From a virus, in the IMG/VR virus record IMGVR_UViG_3300037346_000160, positions 1 through 50,175 of that record: a stretch of 50,175 nucleotides of DNA. One strand, given 5' to 3'. The notes beneath the pieces were generated by a model. That model was not told the DNA's origin. It did not search any database and worked only from the letters and a program-made list of their open reading frames with translations. This document shows, piece by piece, positions 35,283-42,618 of the stretch (the first letter of the stretch is position 1; each line of letters starts with the position of its first letter). The translations under genes were made by a program, and so were the position numbers.

Positions 35283-36803
35283 TTATACTAGTAGTGTTCC
35301 CATAACAGTAACTGTTGAGTTATTGTTATTTGTTGTTACTAATAGAATTACATCGTTACCGCTAAGGTTCATGCCATCTGGATTGCCAATTTCTGCAGAA
35401 ACTGTTGATGCTGAACCATTGGTTCCAACAATTCCATATTCAGTAAGAGCAATATTATTAGAATCATCTAAAGTCAAAAGAACCTTAGAGATTTCTGTAT
35501 GTGTTCCATAGGCAACCCTAACAAGGAATTCTGCTGAACGATATTGATACTTAGGAAAGGCATATGCTGCATGAACTCCTGCTGTTGCTGCTTCTAATGT
35601 TGCTGCAACTTGCTTAGCAACTGAGTTTAACTCAACTGCTGTAAAGTTTGGAACAACGGCTTCAAGAGCAGATACTGCACGAGCATCTGTGAAGTAAAGG
35701 TTTGTTGAGCCCTCTGTAAGGTCATCAGTATCAGAATCTGCAACACCGTTTTCTGCGGTAATTGTAAGTCCTGAACCAGAACCTGTAATTGTGATATTAG
35801 TTTTGTTTGCACCAATTAAAAGATCTGCTGCTGAAGTCTTAGCACGAGAATCAAGGAAGTACTGGTTTACAGAACCCTCTTCAATATCGTCTGTGTCAAG
35901 TGCGTCGATTGCTGTTGTAGCAAATGTTTCTGCATCTGTCTGAGCAATATCTGCATATGCTTTATAAGCAGTTGTGATTGCTGTTTCTCTGCCATCTGTG
36001 TAAGAGTTAGCATTTGCTTCTGCTGCAGACTGTGCTGCTGAAGCATAACCTTGTGCGGCTTCATTGAGATTAAAAATCTCTGAGTTAACATATGTTGTAT
36101 TTGCTTTAGTTGCAACCAAGTTAGCAACATCTGATGCATAATTTGGATTATCTGCAATTGCTGCAGCCAACTCATTAAGAGTATCAAGTACTTCTGGTGC
36201 TGAATCAACAAGGGCTGCAACTTCTAAGTCTGTGTAAGCCTTTGCTGCAGTTTCTGCAGCGTTAGCCTTTGTAGTAGCATCTGTTGCTGCTGTAGACTGT
36301 GCTGCGTTGGCCTTTGATGTTGCATCTGCTGCTGCATCTGAAATTGCTGCTGACTTAGCAGTTGCAATATTAGTTGTTACTGTTCCATAAAGTGCTGTGT
36401 CTGCTAATGTAGCAAATGTTGTTGCATCAGTGTATGCAGTTGCTGCTGATCCAGATACATCATATGCTGATGCGGTTGCATCAAGTGCTCGCTGATTTGT
36501 AAAATATAGTCGTGTACCTTCTGTAAGATTAGATGTTGAGTGGTTTGAAATATCTGATACTTGACCAGTTACAGAACCAATTAAGTCTGCTGTAATCTCG
36601 GTTGCAGTAAACTTACCATCTCCATCACGCTTTACAACTGTGTTTGGTGTGTTTGCTGATGTTGCAGTTCCACCAATAAGACCAATAATATAATCATCAT
36701 CTGCTGCTGACTTTTTAAGTAAGTCATACCCATTTACTGTGGCTGTTGTGCCTTCAACAATGAGTCCTTGTTTAATCTTAAAATCTTTATTTACTGTTGC
36801 CAT
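35283..36803 (-). CDS. Tail fibre protein (506 aa)
   Basis: Ala/Thr/Asp-rich, long helical protein. It starts MATVNKDFKIKQGLIVEGTT and contains three variants of the L-T-E-G-(T/S)-x-L-Y-F-T motif (NLTEGTRLYFT, DLTEGSTNLYFT, IEEGSVNQYFLD), a repeat known in phage side-tail fibres. A region at about 140-300 of AAKAYTDLEVA-like repeats is probably a coiled-coil shaft with an embedded LDTLNELAAAIADNPNYAS motif shared with the tropism-type fibre. The C-terminal domain of about 120 aa may be the receptor-binding or capping part. AAAAGGAGA precedes the ATG. Confidence 0.85.
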   Translation of the reverse strand: MATVNKDFKIKQGLIVEGTTATVNGYDLLKKSAADDDYIIGLIGGTATSANTPNTVVKRDGDGKFTATEITADLIGSVTGQVSDISNHSTSNLTEGTRLYFTNQRALDATASAYDVSGSAATAYTDATTFATLADTALYGTVTTNIATAKSAAISDAAADATSKANAAQSTAATDATTKANAAETAAKAYTDLEVAALVDSAPEVLDTLNELAAAIADNPNYASDVANLVATKANTTYVNSEIFNLNEAAQGYASAAQSAAEANANSYTDGRETAITTAYKAYADIAQTDAETFATTAIDALDTDDIEEGSVNQYFLDSRAKTSAADLLIGANKTNITITGSGSGLTITAENGVADSDTDDLTEGSTNLYFTDARAVSALEAVVPNFTAVELNSVAKQVAATLEAATAGVHAAYAFPKYQYRSAEFLVRVAYGTHTEISKVLLTLDDSNNIALTEYGIVGTNGSASTVSAEIGNPDGMNLSGNDVILLVTTNNNNSTVTVMGTLLV

Positions 36804-36821
36804 TTTTTATATCTCCTTTTA

Positions 36822-37268
36822 TTATGCCTTAAGTCCAATTCGTGCAAAACGAACTGTGACTGGCTTTGTCGCAGGGTCTGGAGTGACTGTTAAGGCCACG
36901 GTATTTCCAGTGCGAGAGACATCAATGGTGCCAATATTCCCATCATTGTCGATTGTTCCATACTCGCTGACTGATACACCTGTACCGTCAACAAGAATTG
37001 TAAGTTCGGTGGCGTAGAATTTGTTATCTCCTGCAGATGTCTTAGAAATAGACACAAGGTACTTAACCATTCGCCAATCTGTAGCATCAAAGTTATCAAT
37101 AACGGTTACGTTTTCAATACCAGTGATTGTATTTTCATTGTTACCATATGAGCCCAAGTCTGTTGCTTGTGCTGCAGAGGTGTCGATTAAATCTACGTAA
37201 TCTTGCTGTGTAGGTCTATCTCCTGTTTGAAATAGAGTCTTCACTGTTGAAATAGATACTTTAGCCAT
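36822..37268 (-). CDS. Fibre-associated protein (148 aa)
   Basis: It begins MAKVSISTVKTLFQTGDRPT with QQDYVDLIDT, a short N-terminal motif frequent in fibre-tip proteins. The C-terminal half (DNKFYATELTILVDGTGVSVSEYG) resembles the C-terminal domain of the 506-aa fibre, which has a similar TEYGIVGTNGSAS segment. It is probably a small paralogue that assembles with that fibre. Leaderless start: TATAAT lies six bases before the ATG and no ribosome site is seen. Confidence 0.7.
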   Translation of the reverse strand: MAKVSISTVKTLFQTGDRPTQQDYVDLIDTSAAQATDLGSYGNNENTITGIENVTVIDNFDATDWRMVKYLVSISKTSAGDNKFYATELTILVDGTGVSVSEYGTIDNDGNIGTIDVSRTGNTVALTVTPDPATKPVTVRFARIGLKA

Positions 37269-37274
37269 GGTGAT

Positions 37275-37280
37275 ATTATA
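37275..37280 (-). promoter_or_regulatory. -10 box, leaderless start
   Basis: GT-TATAAT on the minus strand with six bases to the ATG at 37268. Confidence 0.6.
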
Positions 37281-37300
37281 ACATCTATTTAATAAGACTA

Positions 37301-37525
37301 TTAAAGAATATAATTGCTGTAGCCAATAACTTGTAGAGGGATTGCGGGGGTATTGCCCAAACCAATAGCCTGAATCTGAATAGCAGAAAACCTAACTCTA
37401 AAAGGCAAAACCTCAGTTATTAATGTATTGATTGTAAAATCTTTTATCTTTACTATAGAATAGTCTATTGGAAAAATTTTTTCTGTTTTATGTTTTAAAT
37501 TATCAATTATTACTGCTGTTGCCAT
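37301..37525 (-). CDS. Small hypothetical protein (74 aa)
   Basis: It starts MATAVIIDNLKHKTEKIFP. No known domain is recognised; beta-rich and mostly hydrophobic. It overlaps the end of the upstream BppU-like gene by one base, implying coupled translation and a structural role in the same sub-assembly. Confidence 0.6.
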   Translation of the reverse strand: MATAVIIDNLKHKTEKIFPIDYSIVKIKDFTINTLITEVLPFRVRFSAIQIQAIGLGNTPAIPLQVIGYSNYIL

Positions 37526-37935
37526 TAGTCTGTTACATCTTCAAGAATTCTTAGGCTACCCTGGGCAACCGTCCAAACTCTTGTTGGATCTGATACTTGA
37601 ATATCAAAGATGTCTCCTGTTTGAAGTTGTACTGACTCTGCTGCTGTAAGCCCTACCGTGAACTCTCCAACTAAGTCATCTTCATCTGCGACTGGGTATA
37701 ATTCTAAAATAAGAACTGAGTCATCTGTAATTACACCAGGAGTTGAGTTTGGTCTTTTAATCTTCATGGCAATATCCCATTCATACCCTTCGCCTTTTAA
37801 AATCAAGGGCTCTTTTGCATCATCTGTTACGTAAACCTTAAACCCAGAAGTATCTCCACGAACTACAGTCCAAATAACAGTGGGAGGTGCATTTCCTATA
37901 TCGTATGATGATTGAGATCCTCTTAGAGTAGCCAT
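37525..37935 (-). CDS. BppU-like baseplate/fibre module 1
   Basis: A protein of 136 aa with WTVVRGDTSGFKVYVTDD near the N-terminus and GSLRILEDVTD at the end. The pattern of a W-x-V-V-R-G-D-T strand followed by a short beta domain is like the N-terminal domain of BppU-type upper baseplate proteins that attach receptor-binding proteins. Two related copies lie at 44614-44988 and 45834-46214. Leaderless start after TATAAT plus six bases. Confidence 0.65.
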   Translation of the reverse strand: MATLRGSQSSYDIGNAPPTVIWTVVRGDTSGFKVYVTDDAKEPLILKGEGYEWDIAMKIKRPNSTPGVITDDSVLILELYPVADEDDLVGEFTVGLTAAESVQLQTGDIFDIQVSDPTRVWTVAQGSLRILEDVTD

Positions 37936-37941
37936 TGTTTT

Positions 37942-37947
37942 ATTATA
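37942..37947 (-). promoter_or_regulatory. -10 box, leaderless start of BppU-like module 1
   Basis: GA-TATAAT on the minus strand with six bases to the ATG at 37935; the preceding gene's TGA stop is directly upstream. Confidence 0.6.
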
Positions 37948-38466
37948 TCATGACAAACCGTCTCTGAGTGCTCCCCAGGTACCGTTTCCTTTTGCCTCTA
38001 CTATTATTATTCCATTTATATTATTTGCATATGCACAAATACCAACTGCTGCAGATCCCCCTGTTGGTCTAACATTTGTTAAGCCTCCAGATACTCCAAC
38101 ATATAAAACTTGGCCTGCAAGAAATGATGAAGTGTTTAATCCTTCCATGACTCCAGCAACAACAACTGTTCCATCAGAACCGTTAGCTGTAGTGTTTTTG
38201 AGTAATCCAAGTATTGGAGAAGAAGTAGATGGAAGTGCTTTTGCAATTGTCGTTTTTGCTTCATAGCCTGTTGCATATACTGGTACTCCAGCATTTATTG
38301 TACTACCGCTATTATTTTTTACATTAATTTGAAAATATGATACTCCGTATGCTGGAAGAATAGCGTCAAGGGATTCTGCTAACTTCTTAAAGTCACCATG
38401 AACATTAACTGGAGAGTTTTCCAGGGGATATTTAACCCCAGTAGCAGAATTAGAATAAGTAGTCAT
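37948..38466 (-). CDS. Virion surface/decoration-like protein (172 aa)
   Basis: It starts MTTYSNSATGVKYPLENSP. The segment YFQINVKNNSGSTINAGVPVYATGYE with later GQVLYVGVSGGLTNVRPT is typical of small beta-rich virion surface proteins with alternating Gly and beta strands. The function is not certain: decoration protein or fibre component. The ATG at 38466 is preferred to a GTG at 38484, because TATAAT lies nine bases before the ATG and overlaps the longer form. Confidence 0.65.
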   Translation of the reverse strand: MTTYSNSATGVKYPLENSPVNVHGDFKKLAESLDAILPAYGVSYFQINVKNNSGSTINAGVPVYATGYEAKTTIAKALPSTSSPILGLLKNTTANGSDGTVVVAGVMEGLNTSSFLAGQVLYVGVSGGLTNVRPTGGSAAVGICAYANNINGIIIVEAKGNGTWGALRDGLS

Positions 38467-38475
38467 CGTAAAATT

Positions 38476-38481
38476 ATTATA
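38476..38481 (-). promoter_or_regulatory. -10 box, near-leaderless start
   Basis: TATAAT on the minus strand nine bases before the ATG at 38466. It is divergent from the lysozyme promoter and only about 15 bases away from it. Confidence 0.5.
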
Positions 38482-38490
38482 CACCCAGAT

Positions 38491-38520
38491 TTGACTTATT
38501 AGGAAATATCATGTTATACT
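38491..38520 (+). promoter_or_regulatory. Canonical promoter for lysozyme-like gene
   Basis: -35 TTGACT (38491-38496), an 18-base spacer and -10 TATACT (38515-38520). It is one of the few promoters here with both boxes. Confidence 0.75.
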
Positions 38521-38529
38521 TGATACTAG

Positions 38530-38545
38530 ACACCCACCAGGGTGT
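38530..38545 (+). other. 5' leader hairpin of lysozyme-like mRNA
   Basis: ACACCC / GGGTGT stem with an ACCA loop, starting about 10 bases after the -10 box, so it sits at or close to the 5' end of the mRNA and 15 bases before AAGGAGG. Such hairpins can stabilise mRNA. Confidence 0.5.
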
Positions 38546-38568
38546 TATTGTTTTCTAAGGAGGAAACT

Positions 38569-39132
38569 ATGATTAAATTTATCGAAAGAAACAAAGAGAT
38601 CATTAGTACTCTCAGTACTGTACTACTTATTAGTGTATTTTCTAATACCGCTAATGCTACCCCAGAACTTGATACAAAAAATAATCTAAGTCTTGAACAG
38701 GCTCAGACATTAGAAACCACCTCGAAAGAGGTTTTTTTGGTTTCTAAGGAAAAAATGTTGGAGAGGTTTGAAAACCAAACATCTCTATCTGATTTAGATC
38801 TAAAGAAGATGCTATCTCTAGTTGGCTTCAAGGGAAAAAACCTTGTTGAGGCTTGGGCAGTAGCAAAGAAAGAATCAAATGGTCGTCCATTGGCATTTAA
38901 TGGCAATGAGAATACTGGAGATTCCTCATATGGTATCTTTCAGATTAATATGATTGATTCACTTGGTCCTGATCGTAGGGATAAGTTTGAACTTTCTTCA
39001 AATGCCGAACTTTTTAACCCAGTCCTAAATGCTCAAATCACATACCACATGAGTAACGGTGGAGAGAACTGGACTGCCTGGAAAGGCATGACACCAAGAA
39101 CTAAAACTTGGATGTCTAAGTTTCCTAAATAA
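38569..39132 (+). CDS. Secreted lysozyme/transglycosylase-like protein
   Basis: A protein of 187 aa on the plus strand, surrounded by minus-strand genes. It has a signal peptide: basic start, hydrophobic IISTLSTVLLISVFS, likely cut after NTANA (residue 30). The C-terminal domain at about 90-185 has the SLT-like pattern KKESNGRPLAF (catalytic Glu102) followed by GDSSYGIFQIN. It should cleave peptidoglycan outside the membrane. AAGGAGGAAACT fixes the ATG at 38569. The signal peptide implies Sec export rather than holin-dependent release. It has its own promoter and terminator, so it can be expressed alone; it could also be a host-derived resuscitation-type protein. Confidence 0.82.
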   Translation: MIKFIERNKEIISTLSTVLLISVFSNTANATPELDTKNNLSLEQAQTLETTSKEVFLVSKEKMLERFENQTSLSDLDLKKMLSLVGFKGKNLVEAWAVAKKESNGRPLAFNGNENTGDSSYGIFQINMIDSLGPDRRDKFELSSNAELFNPVLNAQITYHMSNGGENWTAWKGMTPRTKTWMSKFPK

Positions 39133-39143
39133 ATATTAAACTA

Positions 39144-39171
39144 GGACCCCTCTTAGGAGGGGTTCTTTTTT
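39144..39171 (+). terminator. Rho-independent terminator of lysozyme-like gene
   Basis: ACCCCTC / GAGGGGT stem with a TTAG loop, extendable by two pairs, followed by TTTTTT. It overlaps the end of the convergent epimerase gene. Confidence 0.85.
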
Positions 39172-40184
39172 ATTTCTTGAAGTATCCAAGAGTATGTTTT
39201 TTCAATACCTTCTTTTAAAGTCATAGAATAATCCCAATTTAATTTTTCTCTAACTAAATCATTATTAGAGTTTCTTCCTCTAACTCCTAAAGGTCCAAAG
39301 ATATGATTTTTTTTCAAAACTTTGCCTTCAATGCTGCAAGCAATATCAACTAGCTGATTAATAGTAACCATCTCTTCAGAGCCAATATTAACTGGTCTAG
39401 TAAAGTTTGACTGCATAAGTTTTCTTGTTGCCTCTATGCATTCATCTATGTATAGAAATGAACGAGTTTGTTCTCCATCCCCCCAAATTTCTATAAAGCC
39501 CTCTGCCTGTATAACTTTTCTACACATTGCTGCAGGAGCCTTTTCTTTTCCACCATCCCAAGTTCCCTCTGGTCCATAGATATTATGATACCTAGCAATG
39601 GCTACGGGAATCTTGTTGTTTCTATTAAATGCTAAAAACATTCTTTCACTAAACAGTTTTTCCCAACCGTACTCACTGTCAGGATCTGCAGGGTATGCAT
39701 CAGACTCTTTAAGTCCAGGATTATTTACATCTAACTGCTTATAGTCAGGATACATACAAGCAGAACTTGAATAAAATATCTTGGTTTTATTAATGTTATA
39801 TTTTGTATTTAATCTTGACTGAGACCTTAGTAGGTTGAGGTTTATAAGTGCAGAGTTTTCCATAATTTGAGAATCATTGTCTCCAGTAAAAATATAACCA
39901 GCACCACCCATATCTGCTGCGAATTGATAGATTTCATCAAAAGAAGTTATTGTGTGATAAGGAACATTATAATAAAAGTTTCCGCTATATCCTTTAAACT
40001 GAATAACTTTTTCAACATTCTCGTATACAGATAAATCTCTTTCAATAAACTCGTCTGCTACAGATTCTGAAAAGTCTGGATGTTTTAAATCAACTCCTCT
40101 AACCCAGAATCCTTCTGATTTTAAACGCTTAACCATATGGTTTCCAATAAAACCACCTGCTCCTAAAACTAGTGCTTTCTTCAT
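39153..40184 (-). CDS. GDP-mannose 3,5-epimerase homologue
   Basis: A protein of 343 aa, a short-chain dehydrogenase-type sugar-nucleotide epimerase. The Rossmann motif is LGAGGFIG (residues 7-14). Residues match the plant enzyme family closely: SSSACMYP with Cys143, Tyr172-x3-Lys176 (EYGWEK), YHNIYGPEGTW, GGKEKAPAA with Lys215, and WGDGEQTRSFLYIDEC. This enzyme converts GDP-mannose to GDP-L-galactose and GDP-L-gulose. Compared with the plant form there is an insertion at about residues 60-85. The ATG at 40184 overlaps the glycosyltransferase stop as ATGA with AAGG upstream, so the two proteins are made together and probably form one pathway. Confidence 0.88.
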   Translation of the reverse strand: MKKALVLGAGGFIGNHMVKRLKSEGFWVRGVDLKHPDFSESVADEFIERDLSVYENVEKVIQFKGYSGNFYYNVPYHTITSFDEIYQFAADMGGAGYIFTGDNDSQIMENSALINLNLLRSQSRLNTKYNINKTKIFYSSSACMYPDYKQLDVNNPGLKESDAYPADPDSEYGWEKLFSERMFLAFNRNNKIPVAIARYHNIYGPEGTWDGGKEKAPAAMCRKVIQAEGFIEIWGDGEQTRSFLYIDECIEATRKLMQSNFTRPVNIGSEEMVTINQLVDIACSIEGKVLKKNHIFGPLGVRGRNSNNDLVREKLNWDYSMTLKEGIEKTYSWILQEIKKNPS

Positions 40185-41215
40185 AGCAGCCTTGATTCCT
40201 TCCATTCTCTCCACCATTGCTTTGCAATGCTATCTTTATTGTTGTAGCCATTCCAAGAATATGGCCCTGTTTGAACATGCTCTATTTCTCCGAATATCTT
40301 CCATTGTATATTATTTTTTTGATTTAAATTTCTATGAATATATCCAGTAAATGTGCTTCCTGGACTGCCAATGAAATCTTTACTGTAATGCATTACAAGA
40401 TTGTTTAGTAGTCCAAAAGAAACCTCTTCTTTAAATTTAAACTGCCGAAACTCTTTATAAAAATTATTTAAGATATACTCATCTAAAAATATATAGTTAT
40501 AAGATGATTTTGTAATTATTTCACTATTTGGTTGATCTGTACACATAACAACTGAAAGGCTATTCTCTAGCCTGCTCACTCCCATATCTAAAACACTATG
40601 GTCTGGATCAAACATAGCCTTATGGTCTGCTAATCTAAAATGAATGCCATTGAAGTCTCCAAGTGATTTAGCAATATCAGATGCCAACTGATAGTACTCT
40701 GAATTAAACTTAACAGAAGACAAACTATTGTTTAATTCAGCATTACGATTATAAAAAAATCTGCTGTAATACCCTAAAGTTTTTCTTAGGTGTATATTTT
40801 TATTGTTATCAACTATAAGAAGTTTTCTGCCTTCTGCAAATGACTCTTCATCTGATGAAAAATTTAAATCAGATGAATAATAACCTATAAGATTGTCTAT
40901 AACTAAATCTTCATTAGTAAATGAATTAACAGTGTCATTTATTAATACGGAACAATCTTTATTTTCCCAATTAAGCAGATCTGATATATTTGGGAATATG
41001 TCAGAGTCAATAACATTAGGCCTTTTGTTAAAAACATAATTGGCAGAATAAATAGGTACATTTTTTCCTCCATAATCAGAGTTTGGGGGATTGCTTATGT
41101 TGTGAATAACTAACTGTTTTTTATATCTACTTGCCAACCCAACTGCCAACTCTATACTAGTTACTTGATTAAACAAGCCACATGGCTGATAAAGTTGATA
41201 GAATATATTTGTCAT
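40181..41215 (-). CDS. O-fucosyltransferase-like glycosyltransferase
   Basis: A protein of 344 aa. The N-terminus has the PCGLFNQVTSIELAVGLA pattern (G-x-x-N-Q) seen in GDP-fucose transferases of the O-FucT/NodZ type. The donor-binding HxRxxD motif is IHFRLAD (His192, Arg194, Asp197), and FIGSPGSTFTGYIHR near 281-295 matches the late motif that follows in these enzymes. It would transfer a fucose-like sugar from a GDP donor. Translational coupling to the GDP-mannose epimerase suggests GDP-L-galactose or a similar donor. No membrane segment, so it acts in the cytoplasm, perhaps on phage proteins. Confidence 0.75.
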   Translation of the reverse strand: MTNIFYQLYQPCGLFNQVTSIELAVGLASRYKKQLVIHNISNPPNSDYGGKNVPIYSANYVFNKRPNVIDSDIFPNISDLLNWENKDCSVLINDTVNSFTNEDLVIDNLIGYYSSDLNFSSDEESFAEGRKLLIVDNNKNIHLRKTLGYYSRFFYNRNAELNNSLSSVKFNSEYYQLASDIAKSLGDFNGIHFRLADHKAMFDPDHSVLDMGVSRLENSLSVVMCTDQPNSEIITKSSYNYIFLDEYILNNFYKEFRQFKFKEEVSFGLLNNLVMHYSKDFIGSPGSTFTGYIHRNLNQKNNIQWKIFGEIEHVQTGPYSWNGYNNKDSIAKQWWREWKESRLL

Positions 41216-41217
41216 AA

Positions 41218-41784
41218 CTACATCTTTAAAGTGTCGTCTTTTTTATTGGCCCTTATGTCTGTATATAAATATTGTGGACCATGCTTAAAAAACCAATGAT
41301 CTGGCTCTGTGTAAAAGAAAAATGCATTTGCTACAAGATTATTTTCTGGATTAGGAAATTCTTCTCTCCAGTGCTCTTGATCATTTCCATAAGACATGAC
41401 AGCATCATTTTCTTTTGGAGAAAACCTCTCACCCTCAACATAAAAATCCCATGGTGTTTTATGAAAAATAGTATAGTTTATATGATAAGTACAGGCATTA
41501 TCGTCTTTGTGTTTCCAAAGTTTTGCTTCTTTACCCTCGTAAATACTAATCAAGCACCAAGAAGGAACAAGTGTTTCAGATTCAAATTCTTCTCTTGCTA
41601 AAGGAAGAAGCATTTCATGATATCGTCTTAGTGGCTCGACGTTCTCAAAGTGTGTTTCATCCCAAATGGTCCATTGATGTCTGCCAAATCCAGCATCATA
41701 TGTGCTCTTGTCATTTGCCCATAGGTTCATTGAATAGTTTTGTATATTTTTATGCTCTTCTTCTGGTAATACTGTTTCTAACAA
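41218..41784 (-). CDS. Divergent 2OG/Fe(II) oxygenase-like protein (possibly frame-disrupted start)
   Basis: A protein of at least 188 aa. It has KHKDD with His92-x-Asp94, a possible distal His138 (DQEHWREEF), and strands LISIYEG and NAFFFYTE, compatible with the same double-stranded beta-helix fold, but the YLNDDYEGG signature is missing. The TTG at 41784 is the only in-frame start. An ATG at 41816 would extend it (to GGGSKIKNPYLLETV) if the run of eight G after it had nine, so this may be a sequencing error or a slippage-prone tract. It directly precedes the glycosyltransferase gene. Confidence 0.6.
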   Translation of the reverse strand: MLETVLPEEEHKNIQNYSMNLWANDKSTYDAGFGRHQWTIWDETHFENVEPLRRYHEMLLPLAREEFESETLVPSWCLISIYEGKEAKLWKHKDDNACTYHINYTIFHKTPWDFYVEGERFSPKENDAVMSYGNDQEHWREEFPNPENNLVANAFFFYTEPDHWFFKHGPQYLYTDIRANKKDDTLKM

Positions 41785-41806
41785 ATATGGATTTTTAATT
41801 TTGCTG

Positions 41807-41814
41807 CCCCCCCC
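41807..41814 (-). repeat. Homopolymer G8 tract just after a candidate ATG
   Basis: Eight consecutive C on the plus strand, reading ATG-GGGGGGG on the minus strand. One more G would bring this ATG into frame with the oxygenase-like gene. Confidence 0.8.
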
Positions 41815-41845
41815 ATTTAAAAATTATTACTTATTTTTTTTATCA

Positions 41846-42082
41846 TTACCATTTTCCCAATGGGCACTTGGCTGCCTCAATCTTTGTTTTAAGAGCCATG
41901 AAACAACCACACTTCTTGCACTGCTTTGTTAGTTTTATAAGTTCTGGGCAGCCAAGGCATATGGACATTCTTTTCTCGGCCTCTTCTTCGGAAACCATGA
42001 CTGTATTTGGATTTATCATGTCCCAAGGCCTTACGTCACCTAGGTTTTCTTTGTACTGTTGCCAAGCAGATAGTTTTTTCAT
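41846..42082 (-). CDS. Zinc-ribbon protein A (78 aa)
   Basis: Two CxxC pairs (CLGCPEL... and CKKCGCFMALK) and a final CPLGKW. This CGCFM-LK and CP-x-x-KW pattern is common in small phage proteins of unknown function (DUF6171-like). A related protein is at 46876-47076 on the other strand. It probably binds one zinc. The N-terminal 35 residues are polar and non-conserved between the two. Confidence 0.75.
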   Translation of the reverse strand: MKKLSAWQQYKENLGDVRPWDMINPNTVMVSEEEAEKRMSICLGCPELIKLTKQCKKCGCFMALKTKIEAAKCPLGKW

Positions 42083-42095
42083 AATGGTCTATCTC

Positions 42096-42575
42096 TTAGG
42101 ATTCTTCTTGAGAAAAGTGTGTGCCGTTCCAAAAATATCCCTCTTCAACAACTTCTTCATCCCCAACCATAGACATCGCAAGGTCTCCTGAAAATGCTGC
42201 AGCAAACTTATCTCCACTTGGTGTATCTTCTGTAAACATAATAATAGAAAACACAACTCCATTGCTTAATAATGAAAACAGTCGGCTATGCCCATAGGCA
42301 TTGTGTGTAGGCATCCCACCATCGAATGCCCATTGCGACGGAAGTTGAGCAGGCAAAGAAAACTTACTTCCATCAAAAATAGAACCAATGGCAAGATTGT
42401 CCATATCTGTGGCATTCATGCCCACGATGTCGTTCTCAAGGATTGCAGATTGGATTCTGTCACTTCTGTCTTTTTGCACAGAATTGGACAGGTCGTATCC
42501 TCTTACATCAAAAACCTCATAGAGAGATTCATTTATCTTAGTAGATAGTGCATATCTTACATATGTGTTGCTCAT
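42096..42575 (-). CDS. Hypothetical protein (159 aa)
   Basis: Not recognised. A mixed alpha/beta acidic protein (SDRIQSAILENDIVGMNATDMDN) with a C-terminal SGDLAMSMVGDEEVVEEGYFWNGTHF. No transmembrane segment or cysteine motif is seen. AAAGGAGTGATAAA precedes the ATG. It is between the PVAPT fibre gene and the zinc-ribbon gene. Confidence 0.7.
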   Translation of the reverse strand: MSNTYVRYALSTKINESLYEVFDVRGYDLSNSVQKDRSDRIQSAILENDIVGMNATDMDNLAIGSIFDGSKFSLPAQLPSQWAFDGGMPTHNAYGHSRLFSLLSNGVVFSIIMFTEDTPSGDKFAAAFSGDLAMSMVGDEEVVEEGYFWNGTHFSQEES

Positions 42576-42618
42576 TTTATCACTCCTTTAGTTAATTGTA
42601 CTTTGTTTTTTTTAATCA

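Noticed and set aside
35627-36220. Minus-strand Gln/Leu-rich frames within the fibre gene
   Set aside because: Out-of-frame reading of the Ala/Thr-rich fibre gene; no start signals.
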